Shown here: one piece after another, positions 49,831 to 58,479 of the stretch | How positions within the stretch are numbered: the stretch's first letter is position 1 | How the letters are laid out: each line of letters opens with the position of its first letter | Assembly: GCF_000011365.1 (NCBI RefSeq) | Contig: NC_004463.1 | Span: 4,822,001-4,886,000 of the forward strand | Length of the DNA: 64,000 nt | DNA from: Bradyrhizobium diazoefficiens USDA 110 | GTDB lineage: Bacteria; Pseudomonadota; Alphaproteobacteria; Rhizobiales; Xanthobacteraceae | Direction: 5' to 3' | Notes under the pieces: model-generated | Databases searched by the model: none | What the model saw: the letters and a program-made list of their open reading frames with translations, nothing else | Told to the model about the DNA's origin: nothing | Translations under genes and position numbers: made by a program

Positions 49831-50316
49831 ATGAATCTTGATCGAAAGGCTGTCTGGTCCGTTGCGAAGGGCTGGCTTGCCGCCATCCTGCTCATCGCCG
49901 GCGTTGTCGTGGCGGGCGGACCTGTCCGCGCCGCGAGCTTCCAGCCGCTCGAGATCGTCACCAAAAGCGGCGTGCAGGTGTTCTCGGTGGAGATGGCAAC
50001 GACCGAGGAGGAGAAGCAGACCGGCCTGATGTACCGCAAGGAGCTGGCTGACGGCAAAGGCATGCTGTTCGATTTCAATCCCGAGCAGGAAGTGTCGATG
50101 TGGATGAAGAATACCTATGTCCCGCTCGACATGATCTTCATCCGCGCCGACGGCCGCATCCTGCGCATTGCCGAGAACACCGAGCCGCTGTCGACCAAGA
50201 TCATCTCGTCCAAGGGCCCCGCGCGGGCCGTTCTGGAGGTGGTGGCGGGAACGGCGCAGAAATACGGCATCCGCCCCGGCGATCGCGTCGGCCACCCGCT
50301 GTTCGGCAGCAAATAG
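49831..50316 (+). CDS. DUF192 family exported protein
   Basis: A 161-residue protein with a signal peptide (WLAAILLIAGVVVAGGPVRAAS) and a DUF192 domain (MATTEEEKQTGLMYRKELADGKGMLFDF, then MWMKNTYVPLDMIFI and AVLEVVAGTAQKYGIRPGD). The function of DUF192 is unknown. It follows the cold-shock gene and its terminator and is likely expressed on its own. Confidence 0.9.
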   Translation: MNLDRKAVWSVAKGWLAAILLIAGVVVAGGPVRAASFQPLEIVTKSGVQVFSVEMATTEEEKQTGLMYRKELADGKGMLFDFNPEQEVSMWMKNTYVPLDMIFIRADGRILRIAENTEPLSTKIISSKGPARAVLEVVAGTAQKYGIRPGDRVGHPLFGSK

Positions 50317-50411
50317 AGCCGTCCGGTGGGGGCCTTCCCGGCCTTGCCGGCACCTTTAGGACGCTTGCTGGCGCTTTGGGAAGCGTGTATCGACAGGGCT
50401 CGCCGGACATT

Positions 50412-50488
50412 CGGGGTATAGCGCAGCCTGGTAGCGCGGCAGTTTTGGGTACTGCAGGTCGTTGGTTCGAATCCAGCTGCCCCGACCA
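50412..50488 (+). tRNA. tRNA-Pro (UGG)
   Basis: CGGGGTATAGCGCAGCC... with 7-bp acceptor stem closed by ...CCCCG, an encoded ACCA end, anticodon stem GCAGT/ACTGC around loop TTTGGGT (anticodon TGG), and T arm GGTTCGAATCC. Confidence 0.97.
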
Positions 50489-50545
50489 GTCCCGAGGTCG
50501 AACCTCCTTCATTTCCTTCGAAATTTCGACTCGCGGATCCCAGGC

Positions 50546-50740
50546 TCAAAACAGCAGCCAATCGGCGAGACGCCAGGCGATCCAGGCGAGGGCGCAGATC
50601 CAACCCAGCATGACGATCCCGGCGACGCCGAGTCCGCAGAGTGCGAACAGCGAGTCTCCGGGCTCCGGCGCCTCGGAGAGTTTCTCGGTCGTATCGATCT
50701 GGCTCACAGCATCCCCCTTGCCTTGCGGCCCGTTGTTCAT
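50546..50740 (-). CDS. Small single-pass membrane protein, hypothetical
   Basis: A 64-residue protein: an acidic N-terminal half and a C-terminal hydrophobic helix (LFALCGLGVAGIVMLGWICALAWIAWRLADWLLF). Located 57 bp after the tRNA-Pro on the other strand. No family recognised. Confidence 0.58.
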   Translation of the reverse strand: MNNGPQGKGDAVSQIDTTEKLSEAPEPGDSLFALCGLGVAGIVMLGWICALAWIAWRLADWLLF

Positions 50741-51254
50741 TGGTCTCTTCTCGCTCGACGAAATTCACCGACCGGGCTCCAGCTCACACGGACGTGAGAC
50801 GCGATGACCGTCCATCCATGGCGGGCGCGCGCTGATCGTTGGCGCTCGCCAGGACCCCGGACGGATGGGAAGAAGCTGCAACGCGCCGCGCGGCGATTGG
50901 TTGCGGCCGTCCGGCGCGGAACATGCGTGCCGGATCGAACTTTCTCACGCGGCCAGCGCCTGCTTTGCAGACCCGGTGCGTTCGGCCTGAAGCCCTCGCG
51001 TTCGTTCCTTTGCGCAGCCCGACTTCCGCGCGATTTTTCAAGGCATTGGCGCGGTCGGCCCGACGCAGAATTACCAAAGATTCATCGAACCTTTGGCTGT
51101 CGCCATGGACATATGGATGTTGGGGATTTCAGCGCCCAATGCCTAACGGACGCCGCCAAGCGATAATACTCCGCTTGCGCGGCGTTGCGCTTTTCAAACG
51201 TCTTTTTTGCAGGCGTCGCGATCTTCAGACGTCGCGTTCTTCAGAATTGCCCAA
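50741..51254. other. Gene-poor stretch
   Basis: About 510 bp. Open frames exist on both strands (for example 50784-51077 minus) but are Arg/Ala-rich without ribosome sites or motifs. No repeat or RNA gene recognised. Confidence 0.45.
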
Positions 51255-51413
51255 TCAGCTCGAGGCGTGCCAGCCGGGCGGAAACGGCACGAACGGCCAG
51301 ACCATCTGGTTGTCGTTGGCGGCCCTTGGCGGTTCGTGAGCCGACGTCCTGACGGCCGGGACAGGCGGCGCCGATCGCACCGCCAAGCGCAGACAGGCAC
51401 ACTGCAAATTCAT
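51255..51413 (-). CDS. Small hypothetical protein with RAANDNQ motif
   Basis: A 52-residue protein starting MNLQCACLRL (an alternative start is the ATG at 51446) and ending AANDNQMVWPFVPFPPGWHA. The end motif is one I associate with a widespread Rhizobiales small protein. Function unknown. Confidence 0.5.
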   Translation of the reverse strand: MNLQCACLRLAVRSAPPVPAVRTSAHEPPRAANDNQMVWPFVPFPPGWHASS

Positions 51414-51812
51414 TGTGGTCGCCCCAGCCAGTATGTCTTTTTTCAAAACGTTCGAGTCTTAAACCTTCAAGTCTTCAAGACTTCCGAGTCTTCTTCAAAA
51501 TCCAAGTCGTCTTCAAATTCCAAGCTCTTTAAAAACGCGACGTCAGCTCAAATTGAATCGCGGGTCCCGAAAACGGCGCACTCACTCTCAAATCATGCAT
51601 GCATTGTAGAAAAACCGGCGCCGGCTTTCAACCAGCCCGGCCACCAGTTCGCGACTGGTAAGGTTGATGGGTTAGGTTAAGGGCGAGCGGTTGTTGCGGC
51701 CACTTTGGCGATCGTTATCAGATCGGTGCCGGCTCGCGATGGGCTGCCTGGAATTCGTGCTCGCACAAGATCACAGTTCGTCGCGGCGCGCGTATCCTGT
51801 GAGTTCTGTGTC
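51414..51812. other. Gene-poor stretch with low-complexity repeats
   Basis: About 400 bp, lower in GC than its neighbours, with degenerate TCTTCAAA-type repeats; no gene supported. Confidence 0.45.
51492..51524. repeat. Imperfect tandem TCTTCAAA(A/T)TCCAAG repeats
   Basis: TCTTCAAAATCCAAG at 51492 and TCTTCAAATTCCAAG at 51510, 18 bp apart, in a wider run of TCTTCAAG-like phrases (about 51455-51530). Confidence 0.65.
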
Positions 51813-52007
51813 ATGTCTTTCGATCGCAACTTAAAAACGGCCAGCCCGCAGTCGAGCTGGACCGAAATCTGGCACCTCTGGACCGTGATCGTGCCGCGCC
51901 GCTCGATCAACGGGCAGCTCGTTTACGGCAAGGTCTGGCGCCGGCACGACGGCCGCGACTGGATCTACAAGAAATTCACCGAGTTCGACAGCGAAGAAGC
52001 GGCCTGA
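51813..52007 (+). CDS. Small hypothetical protein
   Basis: A 64-residue soluble protein (MSFDRNLKTASPQSSWTEIW...) with an apparent beta-rich core WTVIVPRRSINGQLVYGKVWRRHDGRDWIYK, resembling the small proteins common in Bradyrhizobium. Function unknown. Confidence 0.65.
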   Translation: MSFDRNLKTASPQSSWTEIWHLWTVIVPRRSINGQLVYGKVWRRHDGRDWIYKKFTEFDSEEAA

Positions 52008-52038
52008 AGCGACGCGATCGTGAATCGTCATCCCGCTT

Positions 52039-52437
52039 TCAGGTTGGTGCCTGCACGCGCGGCAGCGGCAATTTGAAGTGACGTTTCGCGTAAGCGACGA
52101 TCTCGTTGTCGGAAGGATGGTCGGCCGTTTCCACTGCGGCAATCCGCTTGGCGACATCTGGCGCGTTGGCGCGGATGTGGCTGGCGAGCTCGGTCTTCGC
52201 GTTGGCCGGGCCGATGATCAGGACTTCGCCGGCATCGGCGAGGGCTTTGGTCACCTCAGCGTAGAACGTCTTGTCAGGCGCGGCATGGCCGCTGCCGATC
52301 TCATTGGCCTTGTGATGGAGATGACGCGTTGCCAGATGCGGATGCAGCGTGATTTCGTCGGAGCCGCTCAGGCCGAGATGGAAGATCCGGGCCTGCGTGT
52401 GGTCGATCCATACAATGGCGTGAAAATGAGAGGGCAT
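52039..52437 (-). CDS. eRF1-domain-like 'translational machinery' protein
   Basis: A 132-residue protein. The start HFHAIVWIDHTQARIFHL and the later VLIIGPANAKTELASHI resemble the middle domain of eRF1/Pelota-like proteins found in bacterial families annotated as translational machinery or host-attachment proteins. The ATG at 52437 is at the start of the domain. Whether it binds ribosomes is not known. Confidence 0.65.
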   Translation of the reverse strand: MPSHFHAIVWIDHTQARIFHLGLSGSDEITLHPHLATRHLHHKANEIGSGHAAPDKTFYAEVTKALADAGEVLIIGPANAKTELASHIRANAPDVAKRIAAVETADHPSDNEIVAYAKRHFKLPLPRVQAPT

Positions 52438-52602
52438 GTGCTTGGCCTTGTCCGGGAGGAAGCGCCGACGTCGATGCGGCGGCGCGAGTCGCGGCGACAC
52501 TAGTTCGGCCGGCGCCGGCCCTGGTTGACGCAGGTCAATCCAATCCCGGACGAACCGACAGCGGCGTCGGGACGGTGCGCCCGGACGAACGGGCGTCCCG
52601 GC

Positions 52603-53775
52603 TCAGGCGGCCTTCGTTGCGGGCGCCGGCTTGGACGGCGGGGGCTTCAGCGGCTTGTCCTGCCGCTTCGACCACGAGATGTAATACGCCACCGTCGTCA
52701 TGATCGCGATGCCGGCGATGCTGACGAAGAGCTGCGCGAACAGCGAGCCCGAGCTCATCGAAAGCTCGAAATGGCCGACGAAGGACAGGAACACGCCGAC
52801 GCAGAACACCGCGAGCGATTGCTGGCCGCAGACGATCAGGGGATCGAACACCTTCCATTCCAGGCCCGGCCAGTCCTTCGGCACGAAGCGGATCACCAGG
52901 ATCACGATCACGACGAAATGGATGAAGCGGTAAGGCGCAAGGTTGGTCTTGTCGTTGGGGTTGAAGGCGGAGAACAGCCATTCCGGGAACATGCCGCCGA
53001 TGGCGGGGAAGCGGCCGGCCATGGTCATGACCAGCGCGAACAGGAGATAGCCGAGGCAGAGCCACAGCGTGATCGGCGAATTGATCAGCGTCATCGAGCG
53101 CCGCGCGCCGCCCATCGCGCACCAGGCGCCGAACACGAACAGCACCTGCCAGGCATATGGATTGAAGTACCACTGGCCAGCCGGATAGGCGGTCAGGTTC
53201 CAGCCGAAATGGCGCGCGGCGAGCCACAGCACGATCGACAGCACCATCGTCAAATCGGGCTTGCGCAGCATGAACCACAGCACCGGCGGAAACAGTCCCA
53301 TCAGCACGATGTAGAGCGGCAGCACGTCGAGATTGAGCGGCTTGAAGCGCAGGAACAGGCCCTGGCGCAGCGTCTCGGTGGCGTTGTCGACGAGGCCGGC
53401 GACGTTGAACTCGTTGATCATGTCTGAATCGCCGAAGCGCAGCGCCAGATAGCTGATCGAGGCGATGTAGATCACGAACAGGATGATGTGGGCGACGTAG
53501 AGCTGCCAGACCCGCTTGGTCAGGCGCGTGGCGCCGACGATGAAGCCGCGCTCCAGCATCATGCGCGCATAGACGAAGGAGGCAGTGTAGCCGGAGATGA
53601 AGACGAACAGGTCGGCCGCGTCGGAAAAGCCGTAATTGCGCGTCGTGATCCAGTTCACGACGTTGTCAGGGATGTGGTCGAGGAAGATCGCCCAGTTGGC
53701 GACGCCGCGAAACAGGTCGAGCCGTAGGTCACGGCCTTTTTCAGGGAGCGTGGCGTTGATGTTCAGGAAGGCCAT
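52603..53775 (-). CDS. opgC: OpgC family acyltransferase for osmoregulated periplasmic glucans
   Basis: A 390-residue membrane protein with about ten helices. The N-terminal RDLRLDLFRGVANWAIFLDHIPDNVVNWIT and FVFISGYTASFVYARMM match OpgC, which adds succinyl groups to periplasmic glucans. In Bradyrhizobium, cyclic beta-1,3/1,6-glucans are made by NdvB/NdvC, not seen in this window. Its role in acylating the glucan is inferred from the family. Confidence 0.92.
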   Translation of the reverse strand: MAFLNINATLPEKGRDLRLDLFRGVANWAIFLDHIPDNVVNWITTRNYGFSDAADLFVFISGYTASFVYARMMLERGFIVGATRLTKRVWQLYVAHIILFVIYIASISYLALRFGDSDMINEFNVAGLVDNATETLRQGLFLRFKPLNLDVLPLYIVLMGLFPPVLWFMLRKPDLTMVLSIVLWLAARHFGWNLTAYPAGQWYFNPYAWQVLFVFGAWCAMGGARRSMTLINSPITLWLCLGYLLFALVMTMAGRFPAIGGMFPEWLFSAFNPNDKTNLAPYRFIHFVVIVILVIRFVPKDWPGLEWKVFDPLIVCGQQSLAVFCVGVFLSFVGHFELSMSSGSLFAQLFVSIAGIAIMTTVAYYISWSKRQDKPLKPPPSKPAPATKAA

Positions 53776-54032
53776 GCGACGGGAGCTCTCGGAGGGGATA
53801 GATGCGCTGATGTCGGCGAGGCAGTGCGGCCGGGCTGAATCCCGGCGCGGAAGGCGGGTACGGAATTGTCACGGTGCAGCATAATGACTATACCGTCGGT
53901 AAGGGTGACCGGGGGGCCGGAATCACCGATCAGTTCCCGATCGGTGTCTCTATACTATCCCTGAGGTTTCCACCAACTGCCACCCTGACGCATCGAAATC
54001 GAACGAAAAGACGAAAAGGCCCGGACCACCCC

Positions 54033-54338
54033 ATGACCGCACGCATTTTCAAGCCCGCCAAGAACGCGATGCAATCCGGCCGGTCCAAGACCCGGGAATG
54101 GCAGCTCGACTACGAGCCGGAGCAGCCGCGTGCGGTCGAGCCGCTGATGGGCTGGACCTCGTCCGGCGACATGAAGCAGCAGATCACGCTGCGCTTCGAC
54201 AGCAAGGAAGAGGCGGTCGCCTATTGCGAGCGCAAGGGCATCGCCTACCAGGTGATCGAGCCCCAGGATTCGATCCGCCGGCCGGTCGCCTATGCCGACA
54301 ATTTCTCGTTCCGGCGCGGCGAGCCCTGGACGCATTGA
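54033..54338 (+). CDS. ETC complex I accessory subunit (NDUFS4-like)
   Basis: A 101-residue protein of the NDUFS4/AQDQ family that stabilises the peripheral arm of NADH dehydrogenase in alphaproteobacteria and mitochondria. Typical sequence: ARIFKPAKNAMQSGRSKTREWQLDYEP, LMGWTSSGDMKQQITLRFDSKEEAVAYCERKGI and YADNFSFRRGEPWTH. It stands apart from the nuo operon. The ATG at 54033 is chosen by family alignment. Confidence 0.94.
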   Translation: MTARIFKPAKNAMQSGRSKTREWQLDYEPEQPRAVEPLMGWTSSGDMKQQITLRFDSKEEAVAYCERKGIAYQVIEPQDSIRRPVAYADNFSFRRGEPWTH

Positions 54339-54381
54339 GGGGGCAGGTGGCTGCTCCGACTTCATACGACGTGATGTACTC

Positions 54382-54500
54382 GTCATGCCCGGGCTTGTCC
54401 CGGGCATCCACGTTTTGGGCCGCGTGAAAGAGCGTGGATGGCCGGGACATAGGCGAGCGGAAGCGACGCCGTCCTTCAGACGGCTATGCCCGGCCATGAC
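54382..54500. repeat. Intergenic palindromic element, GTCATGCCCGGGC type
   Basis: GTCATGCCCGGGCTTG at 54382 and ATGCCCGGCCATGAC at 54486-54500 form imperfect inverted ends, with inner pairs (ATCCACGTTTT / AGCGTGGAT). It separates the complex I subunit gene from the Lrp gene. Confidence 0.75.
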
Positions 54501-54616
54501 GGTGGGGCGGTATTCCCCCGAACTCGATAGCGCCGCGCCCTTGGGATGGCTCTTGGCACCAATTCCGCCTCATGCTTCGCTGGTCCCGGCATCACGGGAT
54601 CAGGGTGAGGTGGGGG

Positions 54617-55108
54617 ATGGCGGGGCGTGACCAGCTCGACGGTGTCGATCTGAAGATCTTATCCGAGCTGCAGCAGGACGGGCGGGTGCGCAACAACGAG
54701 CTGGCGCTGCGCGTCGGCGTGTCCGCGCCCAACTGCCTGCGGCGGTTGAAATCGCTGTTCAGCCGCGGCGTGATCCGGGCGGTGCGCGCCGTCATCGACG
54801 AGCGGCTGCTCGGCTATGGGGTCGTGTCGTTCGTCTCGATCCAGCTTGGCAGCCAGGCCCAGCCGGTGCTGGAGGCGTTCGAGGGCTCGATCGCCGCGAT
54901 CCCGCGCATCCAGCAGTGCTGGCGGATTTCGGGCGACACCGACTATCTGCTGAAATGCGTCGCGCCGAGCGTCGAGAGCATGCGCCAGCAGCTGCTGCAT
55001 TTCGCCGCGATGCCTGACGTGAAGAACGTCCGAAGCTTCCCGGTGCTGGGTGTCGCGAAGGACGTGCCGCTGCCGTTGCAGGAGGTTGCGGCGGCGTCGG
55101 CGGGATAG
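54617..55108 (+). CDS. Lrp/AsnC family transcriptional regulator
   Basis: A 163-residue regulator. The helix-turn-helix (VDLKILSELQQDGRVRNNELALRVGVSAPNCLRRLKSLFSRGVI) is at the N-terminus, followed by the RAM/AsnC ligand-binding domain (AVIDERLLGYGVVSFVSIQL, ISGDTDYLLKCVAPSVESM). The start at ATG 54617 gives the usual Lrp N-terminus. No divergent target gene is apparent; global or amino-acid responsive control is typical of the family. Confidence 0.92.
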   Translation: MAGRDQLDGVDLKILSELQQDGRVRNNELALRVGVSAPNCLRRLKSLFSRGVIRAVRAVIDERLLGYGVVSFVSIQLGSQAQPVLEAFEGSIAAIPRIQQCWRISGDTDYLLKCVAPSVESMRQQLLHFAAMPDVKNVRSFPVLGVAKDVPLPLQEVAAASAG

Positions 55109-55160
55109 GAGATCGCTCCGCCGGTGTGAGGCTCACAGAGACTGCGAAGGAGCTGAAATC

Positions 55161-55523
55161 ATGTATATCGCAGGCTTCGTTATTCCCGTGCCGGAGGACA
55201 AGATGGAGGCCTATCGCCGATGGGCCGAGAATGGCTCAGCTCTGTTCAGGGAATACGGGTGTCTGGAGATCGTCGAGTCCTGGGAGGACAACGTCCCCAG
55301 TGGCACGCACACCGACTTTCGCCGCGCCGTGAATGCGAAGGACGGCGAGAAGATCGTCTTCACCTGGCAGGTCTGGCCCGACAAGGCAACGCTCGAGGCC
55401 GCCGAAGCCGGGATGGGCGACGACAAGCGATTTGAGGCTGCGGGCGACATTCCGTTCGATCCGAAGCGCCTGATCCTGGGCTGCTTCAGCCCGATACACG
55501 TCATGGGGCGCCAGGACCGGTAA
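55161..55523 (+). CDS. DUF1428 family protein
   Basis: A 120-residue dimeric ferredoxin-like-fold protein (MYIAGFVIPVPEDKMEAYRRWAENGSALFREYG...) with the conserved ESWEDNVPSGTHTDFRRAV and FTWQVWPDKATLEAAEAGM. Function unknown; annotated in some genomes as RNA signal recognition-like. The ATG at 55161 follows GAAGGAG. Confidence 0.92.
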   Translation: MYIAGFVIPVPEDKMEAYRRWAENGSALFREYGCLEIVESWEDNVPSGTHTDFRRAVNAKDGEKIVFTWQVWPDKATLEAAEAGMGDDKRFEAAGDIPFDPKRLILGCFSPIHVMGRQDR

Positions 55524-55708
55524 GGGCGTCGTAGCGGAACTATATATCTTAGTAACTCACATAAGTTTGACATGTGATTTGCGAAGCCCTGCAATGCGCC
55601 GGACCGTGATTGTCGGTTCCTGCGCGCTGCCTAGATGCAGGGTGTGAACCTCAGCCTGCATCGCACGCTGGGGATGCTTTTGTGGGACCCTTAGCAGGAA
55701 AAGACATC

Positions 55709-55999
55709 ATGACATCGACTTCGAAGACGATCGCAGCGTCTGCTGCGGCGCTGTGTGCGTCTGCGTTTTTTGTTCTGTCGGCACCGGCTGCGAAGGCCGA
55801 AGACTACTGCATCACCAATGGCGCCCAGGCCGCCCATGGTTGCGGCTATCCGACGATGGAAGCCTGCCGGCAGGCGGCCGGCGGCATCGGCGGCTCGTGC
55901 TCGCAGGCCGGCGGCGCGAAGACCACCAACGACGCGCTCGCCTTCCAGCCGAAGCAGACGCAGTCGCGCACCAAGCCTCGTTCGGGCGCGCAAAACTAA
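55709..55999 (+). CDS. DUF3551 family exported protein
   Basis: A 96-residue protein with a signal peptide (IAASAAALCASAFFVLSAPAAKAED). The mature part holds the DUF3551 cysteine pattern YCITNGAQAAHGCGYPTMEACRQAAGGIGGSC. These small secreted proteins are largely confined to Bradyrhizobium and relatives, often in many copies; function unknown. Confidence 0.92.
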   Translation: MTSTSKTIAASAAALCASAFFVLSAPAAKAEDYCITNGAQAAHGCGYPTMEACRQAAGGIGGSCSQAGGAKTTNDALAFQPKQTQSRTKPRSGAQN

Positions 56000-56100
56000 C
56001 GCCTGACATCGAGACCGGATCCGGGACATTGCGGCCTCCGAGAGCGATCTCGGGGGCCGTTAACTTATGACAAGCAGACAACAATGCGCTGCGGCGCGCA

Positions 56101-57129
56101 TCAGCGATACCTTCCGCGAAACTCGCGCGGTGAGGCGCCGGTCCAGCTGCGGAAGGCGCGGGAAAAACTCTTCTCGTTGCGGAAGCCGGCGATCTCCGCG
56201 ATCCGCTTGATCGGGGTGCGGCCGCGCATCAACTCCTGCTTGGCGAGCTCGAATTTTGTCTCTTCCTTCAGATCGCGCAGCGAGGTCGCTTCCTCGCGCA
56301 GGCGCCGGTGCATGGTGCGGGTGGAGAGCGCCAGCTCGCTTGCGACATCCTCGGCGCCGAGACTGCGTCCGCGCGCATTGCGCAGCACGCGGCGCACGCG
56401 CTCGACCAGCAGCCGGTCGCGCCGATAGGGCAGCACGGTCAGCCGCAGCGCGCCCTTGAGCATGCTGTCGAGATCGGCCGGGCTGCGGGTCAGCGGCAGT
56501 GAAAGATAGTGCTTGTCGAACACGATGCGGGCGCCATCCGCATCAAAGCTCAAATGCCTGCAGAAGATCGTCGGATAGACCGAGACGTGGCCCGGCTCGG
56601 AATAGGGAAACTCGGCCGCACGCAGCGCGATCGCGGAATCGACGGCCCAGCAGGAGAAGCCGAGGACATAGCGGAGCAGGGTGACGAGGCAGAATTCGCG
56701 CAAGGGGCCGAGATCGCGCTGCTCGCGAAGGGAGATGGTCGCGGTCTCATCACCAAGCGAGAGCTCGAACAGCACGTCCTCGGTCAGCAGGCGATGATGC
56801 CGGCACCAGCGCTTTAGCGCGACTTCGAGATTGGGGGCCGTGATCGAGGCGCGGCACAGCATGCCATAGGTTCCCCAAGGCAGCCGGCGCGAGAACCAGC
56901 CGAGCGCTTCGTCGTCGAGCTCGCGCATGGCGTGGCCGGCCAGCGCCTCGAACTGGGCCGCCGTCACCCGTCCGTCCTGGGATCGAACGAGATCCTCGGT
57001 GACCTGCCCCTTGCCCAATGCCTCGGCCGGATCCCGCCCGTAAACGGCATAAGCGGCAACCACGCCGCGGACGAAGGCGGCTGGGGTCATGGCGCGGCGG
57101 GGCGTCGCGGTTGCGGCTTGGAACGGCAT
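56101..57129 (-). CDS. AraC family transcriptional regulator
   Basis: A 342-residue regulator. The long N-terminal region (about 30-220) resembles the arabinose-binding-like domain of the 'AraC_binding_2/Arabinose_bd' type (WFSRRLPWGTYGMLCRASITAPNLEVALKRWCRHH). The C-terminal AraC DNA-binding domain has two helix-turn-helices (SLGAEDVASELALSTRTMHRRLREE, PIKRIAEIAGFRNEKSFSRAFRSWTGASPREFR). It is divergent from isovaleryl-CoA dehydrogenase across about 100 bp, so it is the likely regulator of the liu genes. ATG at 57129 or 57090. Confidence 0.9.
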   Translation of the reverse strand: MPFQAATATPRRAMTPAAFVRGVVAAYAVYGRDPAEALGKGQVTEDLVRSQDGRVTAAQFEALAGHAMRELDDEALGWFSRRLPWGTYGMLCRASITAPNLEVALKRWCRHHRLLTEDVLFELSLGDETATISLREQRDLGPLREFCLVTLLRYVLGFSCWAVDSAIALRAAEFPYSEPGHVSVYPTIFCRHLSFDADGARIVFDKHYLSLPLTRSPADLDSMLKGALRLTVLPYRRDRLLVERVRRVLRNARGRSLGAEDVASELALSTRTMHRRLREEATSLRDLKEETKFELAKQELMRGRTPIKRIAEIAGFRNEKSFSRAFRSWTGASPREFRGRYR

Positions 57130-57231
57130 GAAAAATCCTCGCCAAAGTTGGCGGAAAATGCAACCTTTTCGACCGCCAGGACGCCCGGGCGGGGGTAGGT
57201 TCGGACCCGACAAGAATACGGAGGAATCGCC

Positions 57232-58404
57232 TTGAACATCCCGAGCATCGATTTCGATCTGGGCGAAGACATCAGCATGCTGCGCGACACGCTGCGCGCC
57301 TTCGTGGAGGCGGAGATCGCCCCGCGCGCCGCCGAGATCGAGAAGGCCAACCTGTTCCCGGCGGATCTCTGGAAGCGCCTTGGCGACCTCGGCCTGCTCG
57401 GCATGACGGCACCGGAGCAATATGGCGGCTCCAACATGGGCTATCTCGCCCATATCGTCGCCATGGAGGAGATTTCGCGCGGGTCGGCAGCCGTGGGCCT
57501 GTCCTACGGCGCGCATTCCAACCTCTGCGTCAACCAGATCCGCCGCAACGGCAACGACGCGCAGCGCGAGCGCTATCTGCCAAAACTGATCTCCGGCGAG
57601 TATGTCGGCGCGCTGGCGATGTCCGAGCCCGGCGCCGGCTCCGACGTCGTCTCGATGAAGCTGCGTGCCGACAAGCGCGGCGACCGCTACGTGCTCAACG
57701 GCTCGAAAATGTGGATCACCAATGGCGGCGACGCGGACGTGCTGGTCGTCTATGCCAAGACCGATCCGGAGGCGGGCCCGCGCGGCATGACTGCCTTCCT
57801 CGTCGAGAAGGGCTTCAAGGGATTTACCCACGGCCAGCATCTCGACAAGCTCGGCATGCGCGGCTCCAACACCTATCCCTTGTTCTTCGACGAATGCGAG
57901 GTGCCGGCGGAGAACGTGCTTGGCAAGGTGGGCGAGGGTGTCAAGGTGCTGATGTCCGGCCTCGATTATGAGCGCACCGTGCTTTCGGGCGGCCCGCTCG
58001 GGATCATGGCGGCCTGCATGGACGCGGTGGTGCCCTACATGCACGAGCGCAAGCAGTTCGGCCAGCCGATCGGCGACTTCCAGCTGATGCAGGGCAAGCT
58101 CGCCGACATGTATGCGACCTGGCAGGCCACGCGCGCCTATGTCTATGCGGTCGGGCGCGCCTGCGACCGCGCCGACCACGCGCGGACCCTGCGCAAGGAT
58201 GCCGCGGCTGCGATCCTCTATTCCGCGGAGAAGGCGACGTGGATGGCGGGCGAGGCGATCCAGGCGCTCGGCGGCGTCGGCTACACATCCGAATTTCCGG
58301 TCGGACGGCTGTGGCGCGACGCCAAGCTGTACGAGATCGGCGCCGGTACATCCGAGGTCCGCCGCATGCTGATCGGCCGCGAGCTGATGGCCGAGACGGC
58401 GTAG
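57232..58404 (+). CDS. ivd: Isovaleryl-CoA dehydrogenase
   Basis: A 390-residue acyl-CoA dehydrogenase catalysing isovaleryl-CoA to 3-methylcrotonyl-CoA, the third step of leucine catabolism, passing electrons to ETF. Catalytic base Glu247 lies in [15 protein letters not shown], the location specific to isovaleryl-CoA dehydrogenases. FAD-binding segments [17 protein letters not shown] and [20 protein letters not shown] are intact. The start is TTG at 57232, preceded by GGAGGA six bases away. It leads the leucine operon. Confidence 0.95.
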   Translation: MNIPSIDFDLGEDISMLRDTLRAFVEAEIAPRAAEIEKANLFPADLWKRLGDLGLLGMTAPEQYGGSNMGYLAHIVAMEEISRGSAAVGLSYGAHSNLCVNQIRRNGNDAQRERYLPKLISGEYVGALAMSEPGAGSDVVSMKLRADKRGDRYVLNGSKMWITNGGDADVLVVYAKTDPEAGPRGMTAFLVEKGFKGFTHGQHLDKLGMRGSNTYPLFFDECEVPAENVLGKVGEGVKVLMSGLDYERTVLSGGPLGIMAACMDAVVPYMHERKQFGQPIGDFQLMQGKLADMYATWQATRAYVYAVGRACDRADHARTLRKDAAAAILYSAEKATWMAGEAIQALGGVGYTSEFPVGRLWRDAKLYEIGAGTSEVRRMLIGRELMAETA

Positions 58405-58479
58405 GTCCGGCGCACTTGGAATTGCCGTGGTCCCACCTGGCCGCGGCCTCTCACCAGATCACCAGAAACGCGGGACAAC

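Noticed and set aside
50784-51077. 97-codon minus-strand ORF
   Set aside because: Basic low-complexity composition, no ribosome site and no opposing evidence for coding.
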